From the NCBI GenBank assembly GCA_015295885.1, contig DVEE01000214.1:1-11450 (forward strand): a stretch of DNA of 11,450 bases. Reading direction: 5' to 3'. Position 1 is the first letter of the stretch; every line of letters starts with the position of its first letter. Under the pieces are notes generated by a model. It was not told the DNA's origin and did not search any database. It worked only from the letters and a program-made list of their open reading frames with translations. The DNA is from Leptolyngbyaceae cyanobacterium M65_K2018_010. GTDB taxonomy: Bacteria; Cyanobacteriota; Cyanobacteriia; Phormidesmidales; Phormidesmidaceae. Positions 6,742 to 11,450 of the stretch are shown here, piece after piece. A program made the translations under genes and the position numbers.

Positions 6742-7158
6742 CTACATCAAGGCGGTTCGGCAGCTCAAGAAATAGAGGGTAAAGGTCCCTAGGTTGGCCA
6801 GACCAAACATCAGCGATCGCAAGACCGGCAGATCCAAGATGTAGAACACGGGGTAGAGCGTCCGGGCCAGCAGATAAGCCACCGCCGCCGCCAAGGCCAG
6901 CCCCGAGGTTTGACCAGTCACGTAGGCCATCAAAGCGGCTGGAGCAAAGAGAATCAGCGACTCGAAGGCATTTTCATGGGCCCAGGTGGCTCGCTGGGCG
7001 TAGGCGGGTAACTGGGTTAGCATCGCCCGCGGTGCTGACGGGTCGTAGCCCAGCTTAAATCGCCCGTAACCAACGACCAAAAAGGGCAAATAAACCAGAA
7101 TTGCCCCTAGGGCAATACTAACCAGTAAAAAGGCTGGCATAGAAAGGGCCCCATTCAT
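6742..7158 (-). CDS. MAPEG family integral membrane protein
   Basis: A 138-residue protein with four predicted membrane helices at about 9-29, 65-82, 86-105 and 112-131, the MAPEG topology (membrane-associated proteins in eicosanoid and glutathione metabolism). The conserved block RATWAHENAFES (56-67) between helices I and II is the family signature. Eukaryotic members are glutathione-dependent enzymes; bacterial members are mostly uncharacterised, so the reaction is unknown. The ATG at 7158 lies 3 nt after the TAG of the upstream SLOG gene, suggesting translational coupling. Met7 (7140) is an alternative start that puts GGGG 8 nt upstream and begins nearer the first helix. Probably co-transcribed with the SLOG gene and yajQ. 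Confidence 0.9.
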   Translation of the reverse strand: MNGALSMPAFLLVSIALGAILVYLPFLVVGYGRFKLGYDPSAPRAMLTQLPAYAQRATWAHENAFESLILFAPAALMAYVTGQTSGLALAAAVAYLLARTLYPVFYILDLPVLRSLMFGLANLGTFTLYFLSCRTALM

Positions 7159-7161
7159 GGC

Positions 7162-7677
7162 CTAATCAAAGTAAAACAAAGTCACCAGTTTACGCTGCTC
7201 TTCCGCATCCTGGCAGGTGCGCAGCAGGGTGGTACTGTCGTGAAAGGCAAAACAAATGAGCTGCTGACACCGGGAAATAATTTCCTGGTTGCAGATCGAG
7301 CTGGCCTCCGCCAGGGAAAGGCTATCGTTAGCAGGGCTTTCCACCAGGTGCATGACCTGCTCCAGTTGTTCCCGCGACTCTCGCGGTTGGCGGGCCAAAC
7401 TCTGAGGCAAAATGACCGTCAACAGGTTAGGGTCAGCCTTCATAGCGCCACGAATGGCCGCTGAGTTCGTGCCCGTTGCCCCCGAGGTGATAATTCGGTT
7501 GCCGCCCAGGGCCAGGGCGTAGGTCATCAACTCAATCAGTTGTTGATGGGTAATAGGGACGTGGCGAGAGCCTAGAATGGCCACCCGCTTGGACCCGGAT
7601 TGTTGAATGGCCGCCAGTTCTTGGAGAAAGGTATCTACCTTAATAGATTCGAGCGGAGCTTCAATGGACTGACTCAA
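7162..7677 (-). CDS. DprA-like SLOG (Rossmann-fold) protein, TTG start
   Basis: A 171-residue protein matching the cyanobacterial family annotated as DNA recombination-mediator protein A-like. The Rossmann features are VAILGSRHV (32-40) and TSGATGTNSAAIRGAM (64-79), equivalent to the nucleotide-binding SGG/SG-A-GxD loop of DprA/Smf. It is much shorter than true DprA and lacks its extra domains, so it more likely belongs to the wider SLOG superfamily that binds nucleotides or related ligands; its role is unknown. Start: the codon at 7677 is TTG, with an in-frame TAG two codons upstream and no ATG until about residue 51, after the Rossmann loop, so TTG is the only plausible start. No Shine-Dalgarno is seen. 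It is first in the likely SLOG-MAPEG-yajQ operon and has its own extended -10 promoter. Confidence 0.9.
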   Translation of the reverse strand: MSQSIEAPLESIKVDTFLQELAAIQQSGSKRVAILGSRHVPITHQQLIELMTYALALGGNRIITSGATGTNSAAIRGAMKADPNLLTVILPQSLARQPRESREQLEQVMHLVESPANDSLSLAEASSICNQEIISRCQQLICFAFHDSTTLLRTCQDAEEQRKLVTLFYFD

Positions 7678-7710
7678 CGGCTACACCGAAATAGGAGAAT
7701 GACGGGCTTT

Positions 7711-7719
7711 ATTGTATCA
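7711..7719 (-). promoter_or_regulatory. Extended -10 promoter of the SLOG-MAPEG-yajQ operon
   Basis: The minus strand reads TGATACAAT, a TGn extended -10 with five of six matches to TATAAT. This type often needs no good -35, and none is seen. The predicted start is near 7704, giving a leader of about 27 nt before the TTG start at 7677. Confidence 0.5.
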
Positions 7720-7763
7720 GACCCCTGTTCGACCTGAGCAGGCGCCTCAAGCAGACTCGCACC

Positions 7764-8840
7764 TCATCCCGCCGAGACGGGTAGCTTTAGGTCCATAAGA
7801 TGAAGCAGGCGTTCCAGATCTAGATGGGTGGCCACCAGATCTCGCACGCATTGCACCTTAATCGGCTGGTGTAACCGCACATGGCCAAAGAGCTCGTCGA
7901 TCCGTTCAACGGTGGACAGGGTGTCAGAATCTACGGCTAAAATAGGCACCTCTAAGTCCGTGGCCCGTTCCAGAATCGCATCGGTGGGGGGAATCTGGCC
8001 CGTTAGCACCAGGCATTGGGTTGAGGTTTCTAGGGCGGCAAACTGAATATCGGTGCGATCGCCGCCGGTTACCACGGCCATGTTGACCCCCTTGCGAAAG
8101 TAGCGCAGGGCCGAGTTCACATTCATTGCCCCGATGGTTAGGGTTTCCACCATCAAGTCCATGCGATCAGGGCAACAGAGCACCTCAGCGTGCAAAGAGG
8201 CGACAATTTCGCCGACGGTAATACTCCGCATCACGGGCGATCGGGGGAACAAGCCGAGCACCGGAATCCCCTGCCCTTCCAGAAAGGGTTGGACGACTTG
8301 AGCGGTAACGGCGGCCCCCTCCTCAGGCACGTCATTAATTAGCACGCCAATCAGATGATGGCCCAGTTGAGCTTTAGCGGCCAGCAGTCGATCCACCAGC
8401 AAAACCGTGTCATAGCGCGTGACCAAGAGCACGGCGGCGTTGAGCGCTACCGCCATGTCCGCTACGGATAACTTTAACAGGGTGCCCTCGGTTAAATTGC
8501 CCGGGCCTTCCAACAGCAGTAGCGTTTCTCCCCTGGTTTCGGTAAAGGCCTGCAAACTGAACTCAGCCCTGTTTCTGCCCAGGGGAGATTCCTCTAGGGC
8601 GGCGGCGGTCAACGACACCGCCGGGGGATAGTAGCGGGAGGGAGATAATTGAAGGGTATCAACAATAAACTCTAAGTCTGGATCGTAGTCACTCTCGGCT
8701 ACGGGAGTGGCCAAGGGCTTGCCAAAGGCAATATCTAGCCCCATCCCTTGAAGCTGTAGCCCTATGCCCAGTACTGCCGCCGACTTACCACTGTAGGGCT
8801 CGGTTGAACCAACCAACAAACATTTTGGTGAACTGGGCAC
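7764..8840 (-). CDS. Phosphotransacetylase N-terminal-like protein: P-loop (AAA_26) plus DRTGG domain
   Basis: A 358-residue cytosolic protein with the two-domain layout of the N-terminal half of long phosphotransacetylases but without the catalytic acetyltransferase domain. Residues 1-200 form a BioD/CobB-like P-loop domain: Walker A-like GSTEPYSGKSA (11-21), LLLLEGPGNL (107-116), and VLINDVPEE (166-174). Residues about 205-320 are a DRTGG domain with VTGGDRTD at 257-264. In Pta this module has a regulatory role; for stand-alone proteins the function is unknown, and names such as phosphotransacetylase family protein overstate it. Start: GTG at 8840, preceded by a strong Shine-Dalgarno, GGAGGAG, at 7-nt spacing, which settles the start. 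It lies 200 nt downstream of the ebsA-like gene on the same strand. Family confident, role not. Confidence 0.9.
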   Translation of the reverse strand: MPSSPKCLLVGSTEPYSGKSAAVLGIGLQLQGMGLDIAFGKPLATPVAESDYDPDLEFIVDTLQLSPSRYYPPAVSLTAAALEESPLGRNRAEFSLQAFTETRGETLLLLEGPGNLTEGTLLKLSVADMAVALNAAVLLVTRYDTVLLVDRLLAAKAQLGHHLIGVLINDVPEEGAAVTAQVVQPFLEGQGIPVLGLFPRSPVMRSITVGEIVASLHAEVLCCPDRMDLMVETLTIGAMNVNSALRYFRKGVNMAVVTGGDRTDIQFAALETSTQCLVLTGQIPPTDAILERATDLEVPILAVDSDTLSTVERIDELFGHVRLHQPIKVQCVRDLVATHLDLERLLHLMDLKLPVSAG

Positions 8841-8847
8841 GCCTCAA

Positions 8848-8860
8848 CTCCTCCGGAGGA
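8848..8860 (-). promoter_or_regulatory. Shine-Dalgarno inside a 12-nt palindrome
   Basis: GGAGGAG (8854-8848 on the minus strand) is the ribosome binding site of the GTG-started gene. It overlaps the perfect palindrome TCCTCCGGAGGA (8849-8860). The palindrome has no loop, so it cannot fold simply on itself but could pair between two RNA molecules, or serve as a DNA dyad. Confidence 0.6.
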
Positions 8861-9040
8861 TGATCAATCGGGTGTGGGATGCGGGGAAAGCCAACAGGGA
8901 GAAGCCAGAGCCGTGCTGCTCTACCCACAAAAATGACTCAGGGGCACCATATCACACCTACTCTGCCATTTTAACGGTTGTCCCAGGTAAATCAGGGGTT
9001 GGGTGGAGGGCGTCCTGGAGCCGAGGATCCGGTGGCCCCT

Positions 9041-9421
9041 CTACTCTTCTGCTCGCAGCAGCTTCCGATAAAAGGCTTTGGAAAAGTCGGGTGGACGTTT
9101 GTTGCGTAGGGCCACGATGACGTCAAACAGAAAGTCAACAAACTCAAAGGTGGCCATCATAATTTCGTAGCTCAAGTCGGCGTCCCCATCAAACTGAAGG
9201 CGACACCGGGTCAGGTCCGCGGGCAACATCGATACATTCCAGGTGGCAATGAAGGGAATACTCTCTCCCCCCTCGATAAAACGTTCCCCCTCCAAATTGC
9301 CCTGCTTATAGAGAGAGATGGCGTAGGGTAGGGCCGCCCGCTTGTTGCCCTGATAGTAAGGCAGGTAAACACTGACGTCCTGCTTACCGGCGGGTTGAAT
9401 ATCCTCAAATGTCAAAGGCAT
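9041..9421 (-). CDS. ebsA: EbsA-like type IV pilus biogenesis protein
   Basis: A 126-residue soluble protein with no signal peptide or membrane helix. From memory it matches the cyanobacteria-specific EbsA family; in Synechococcus elongatus EbsA works with Hfq and the ATPase PilB in type IV pilus assembly and is needed for biofilm self-suppression. Segments that drive the match are VYLPYYQGNKR (18-28), PYAISLYKQGNLEGERFIEG (32-51), ATWNVSMLPADLTRCRLQFD (59-78) and FVDFLFDVI (94-102). The family name is recall, not a search. The ATG at 9421 has a weak AAGG 8-9 nt upstream. The gene is divergent from the glycosyltransferase across a 326-nt spacer, and a 200-nt spacer separates it from the DRTGG gene. 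Confidence 0.75.
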   Translation of the reverse strand: MPLTFEDIQPAGKQDVSVYLPYYQGNKRAALPYAISLYKQGNLEGERFIEGGESIPFIATWNVSMLPADLTRCRLQFDGDADLSYEIMMATFEFVDFLFDVIVALRNKRPPDFSKAFYRKLLRAEE

Positions 9422-9747
9422 GGGTAGGACCTTGAAATTATCGCTCAGCTAAACTGTCCAGGGTTAGAGCCGAACCTTCCTAGGACAGAAATAGATTACC
9501 TTGCCGGAGTCGGGGTGGCATGCCCCTTAATTCCCTCAATCCCCTGAATGTCTCTATCGTCAAGGGTAGAATGGCGCTTCCAGAGCTATCATTCCCCAGT
9601 TCTGGGGGCTTAGCATCACCTCAATTTTTCTTCAAAATCGGAGATGATGAAGCAAGGGCAAAGGCGTAGGTCTGGTCCCCTGACCGAGGGGTTGCCTACA
9701 CTCAAGCCCCCATCTCCGAGGCTTTCCTGTCCTTCCTACCTGACCCC
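9422..9747. other. Divergent intergenic region with three short GC-rich dyads
   Basis: No gene is seen here. It must hold promoters for the ebsA-like gene (minus) and the glycosyltransferase (plus), but no box pair convinces: GATAAT about 17 nt before the ebsA ATG and TACACT at 9696-9701 are the best -10 candidates. Three short dyads are present: GGGG(TGGCATG)CCCC at 9512-9526, CCCCAG(TT)CTGGGG at 9594-9607, and CCCCT(GACCG)AGGGG at 9677-9691. Confidence 0.4.
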
Positions 9748-11139
9748 ATGACTGACTCTGCCAGACCAGTATTCGAATCCCCGAGTGACCTTGAAATTGA
9801 TGAGTTTCCTGGCTATGGGGGGCGGCGACGTAAGGCCGCCTTCACCCTGGCGATGCTGTGGAGCAGTACGGTGGCCCTGCATTTGTTTTCCTGGGGAAGT
9901 TGGATCATCATGGCACTGATGGTGGCCTTGACCACCCATGCCCTGCGGGTGCTGCTGGCTCGTCCCGCCATTTCCCCGCCGCCCCTGCCCTCTTTCCAAG
10001 CTGAGCACCTGCCTGGGGAGGGAACCGCTGGCGCTACCCATTGGCCCTTGGTGTCCCTGTTGGTGGCCGCTAAAAACGAAGAAGCGGTGATTCACCGTCT
10101 GGTGACCGCTCTTTGTAACCTTGACTATCCCAAAACTCGCTACGAGGTCTGGGTGATTGACGACAATAGTACCGACGGGACAGGGCAATGTTTGCAAGAC
10201 CTGAGGAGGCTGTATCCTCAATTGCGGGTCTTGAGACGGGGGGCCGGGGCTACCGGGGGTAAGTCTGGAGCACTGAACCAGGTTTGGCTCGATGCCCAAG
10301 GGGAGATTATCGGCGTCTTTGACGCCGATGCTCAGGTGCCTCCGGATCTACTGCGGCGGGTGGTGCCCCTATTTGAGGATGGGACCGTGGGGGCCGTGCA
10401 GGTTCAGAAGGCAATCATGAATCGGGCCAAAAATCTTCTGACCCGAGGGCAGCAAGCGGAGATGGCCCTCGACACCTATTTTCAGCAACAGCGTATCAGT
10501 CTGGGGGGTATCGGTGAACTGCGAGGCAATGGTCAATTTGTCAGACGGGCTGCCCTGGCCCAATGCGGTGGCTGGAATGAGGAAACCATCACCGATGACC
10601 TGGATTTAACCCTACGCCTTCACTTTATGGGGTGGTCAATTCAGTTCTTGCTACAGCCTGCGGTAGGGGAAGAGGGAGTGGAAGGGGCCCTGGCCCTGTG
10701 GCACCAACGCAATCGTTGGGCGGAGGGAGGCTACCAACGCTACTTGGACTACTGGCGATGGATTGCGCAGGGACGCCTGAGTCCAGGGAAGACCCTCGAT
10801 ATGGCAGCCTTTTGGCTGATTCAGTATGGCCTGCCGACGGTAGCTTTACCAGATTTTTTGATGGCAGTAGCCCGCCATCGGTTACCCATGTTTTTGCCCG
10901 TCTCGGGGTTAGCCCTAACCCTCTCGATGATCGGGATGTTCCAGGGGTTACGGCGGACTCAACGGCGGTCAGTGGCGGTGAACGGGCTGGAAACCCTGTG
11001 GGGGAACCTGTATATGCTGCATTGGCTGCTGGTGATTGCCACCATGACCCTGCGCCTCTCGGTGTTCCCCAAACGCCTACGTTGGGTTAAAACCACTCAC
11101 CTTGGGGCTGAGGATGAACTGAGGGTGGACCTATCCTAG
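9748..11139 (+). CDS. Processive family 2 glycosyltransferase, membrane-bound
   Basis: A 463-residue inner-membrane synthase of the cellulose/chitin/hyaluronan synthase type. Two hydrophobic segments at about 31-70 precede the cytosolic GT-A domain: VAAKNEE (106-112), DDNSTDGT (138-145) for UDP binding, DAD (192-194) as the metal-binding DxD, TDDLD (282-286) as the acceptor/base motif, and QRNRW (320-324), the Q-x-x-R-W motif of processive enzymes. Further hydrophobic segments at about 353-371, 380-400 and 418-437 would complete the translocation channel. It should polymerise and export a glycan, probably a beta-linked polysaccharide; the sugar cannot be read from the sequence. There is no PilZ domain, so it is not a classic c-di-GMP-activated BcsA, and no companion cellulose genes are in view. 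The ATG at 9748 has no Shine-Dalgarno. Confidence 0.92.
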   Translation: MTDSARPVFESPSDLEIDEFPGYGGRRRKAAFTLAMLWSSTVALHLFSWGSWIIMALMVALTTHALRVLLARPAISPPPLPSFQAEHLPGEGTAGATHWPLVSLLVAAKNEEAVIHRLVTALCNLDYPKTRYEVWVIDDNSTDGTGQCLQDLRRLYPQLRVLRRGAGATGGKSGALNQVWLDAQGEIIGVFDADAQVPPDLLRRVVPLFEDGTVGAVQVQKAIMNRAKNLLTRGQQAEMALDTYFQQQRISLGGIGELRGNGQFVRRAALAQCGGWNEETITDDLDLTLRLHFMGWSIQFLLQPAVGEEGVEGALALWHQRNRWAEGGYQRYLDYWRWIAQGRLSPGKTLDMAAFWLIQYGLPTVALPDFLMAVARHRLPMFLPVSGLALTLSMIGMFQGLRRTQRRSVAVNGLETLWGNLYMLHWLLVIATMTLRLSVFPKRLRWVKTTHLGAEDELRVDLS

Positions 11140-11156
11140 AACTTGTTGGCGACCCC

Positions 11157-11177
11157 GGTCCTGGGACCTCCCAGACC
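11157..11177. terminator. Hairpin between converging genes
   Basis: GGT-C-CTGGG (11157-11165), loop ACCT and CCCAGACC (11170-11177) form an 8-bp stem with one bulged C, 17 nt after the glycosyltransferase stop and 17 nt from the stop of the opposing gene. No T-tract follows, so this is only a possible bidirectional terminator. Confidence 0.3.
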
Positions 11178-11194
11178 AAGATTGCCTGGGCCGG

Positions 11195-11450
11195 CTAAGG
11201 CCAGAAGCCACCCCCATCGGGTTCGTAGAAGCTAAGGCGAGCGTAGCCCAGGAAGGTTGGCCTCACCACCTCGCCGACCGGATAAGCGGTTGCCCCAAAT
11301 AGGTAAACTCCACCAAATCTGGGGTTTTGCCAGGGACGCAGAGCCAGGATAAGCGGCATTCCTGGGGTAACGGGTGGATCAAAGTTGATGGTTAAAACGG
11401 TTTGGCCGCCCCGTTCTTGGGTGACTTCGCCGAGGGGAACAGGCCGCCGA
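11195..11450 (-). CDS. DUF2808 family protein, C-terminal part only
   Basis: An open frame enters from the right edge and ends at TAG (11197-11195), with 84 residues in the window. Recognised segments are TVLTINFDPPVTPG (17-30 of the visible part), IGLRP-like LALRPWQNPRFGGVYLFGAT (35-54), AYPVGE (55-60) and FLGYARLSFYEP (67-78). These match the C-terminal half of cyanobacterial DUF2808 proteins, which are usually small exported proteins with an N-terminal signal peptide; that end lies outside the window. Function is unknown. It converges on the glycosyltransferase gene. The family call rests on recall of the GGVYLFG and LGYxRLxFY pattern. Confidence 0.8.
   Translation of the reverse strand, partial: RRPVPLGEVTQERGGQTVLTINFDPPVTPGMPLILALRPWQNPRFGGVYLFGATAYPVGEVVRPTFLGYARLSFYEPDGGGFWP

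Larger units (their letters stand above)
2185..8062. repeat. Six dispersed HIP1 octamers (GCGATCGC)
   Basis: Individual sites are 2185-2192, 2623-2630, 3955-3962 (all in nrdJ), 5536-5543 (radical SAM gene), 6813-6820 (MAPEG gene) and 8055-8062 (DRTGG gene); the range given only spans first to last. A random 8-mer would be expected about 0.2 times here. HIP1 is a hallmark of many cyanobacterial genomes. Confidence 0.9.

Noticed and set aside
8860..9120. Plus-strand open frame across the spacer before the DRTGG gene
   Set aside because: It overlaps the ebsA-like 3' end, has no Shine-Dalgarno, and its sequence is not protein-like.
9736..10299. Minus-strand open frame of 187 codons
   Set aside because: It is antisense to the glycosyltransferase and covers its start; it is Pro/Gln/Gly/His-rich, typical of a shadow frame in GC-rich DNA.
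9748..11139. Cellulose synthase BcsA
   Set aside because: It is too short, lacks a PilZ domain, and has no BcsB or other bcs partner in the window; only the general processive GT2 class is supported.
1..11450. tRNA, rRNA, CRISPR array, transposase, prophage or plasmid elements
   Set aside because: No cloverleaf, regular repeat-spacer array, or recognisable transposase or integrase protein is seen on either strand.

Overview
The window looks like ordinary chromosome of a moderately GC-rich, probably filamentous cyanobacterium. The evidence is six exact copies of the HIP1 octamer GCGATCGC, a protein matching the cyanobacterial pilus factor EbsA, a cyanobacterial-type DUF2808 gene, and an RTPR-like class II ribonucleotide reductase. 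No phage, transposase, CRISPR array, tRNA or rRNA is visible.

Layout from the left. A zinc-type CDF metal exporter (minus strand, cut by the window edge) is divergent from a transglutaminase-like hydrolase (plus). The hydrolase converges on a long minus-strand series, given here in transcription order from the right: ebsA-like gene, Pta-N/DRTGG P-loop protein, DprA-like SLOG protein, MAPEG membrane protein, yajQ, a B12-binding radical SAM enzyme, and nrdJ. Divergent from ebsA is a processive family 2 glycosyltransferase (plus), which converges on the 3' end of a DUF2808 gene running off the right edge.

Transcription units. SLOG-MAPEG-yajQ is the clearest operon: an extended -10 promoter, a TTG start, and gaps of 3 and 44 nt. 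The radical SAM gene and nrdJ each have a spacer with their own promoter-like and hairpin elements. Convergent gene pairs are separated by strong stem-loops without T-tracts.

Themes. Two neighbouring genes, nrdJ and the radical SAM gene, encode probable cobalamin-using enzymes. A c-di-GMP-binding-family protein (YajQ), a pilus factor (EbsA) and a processive glycan synthase lie within 5 kb, which suggests a surface or biofilm connection, but this is inference from position only. I do not see a convincing new multi-gene system. The items most worth a second look are an operator-like dyad at the predicted start site of the metal exporter, a Shine-Dalgarno sequence buried in a 12-nt palindrome, the TTG-started SLOG operon, a possible structured RNA before the radical SAM gene, and a transglutaminase whose usual catalytic histidine position is a serine.
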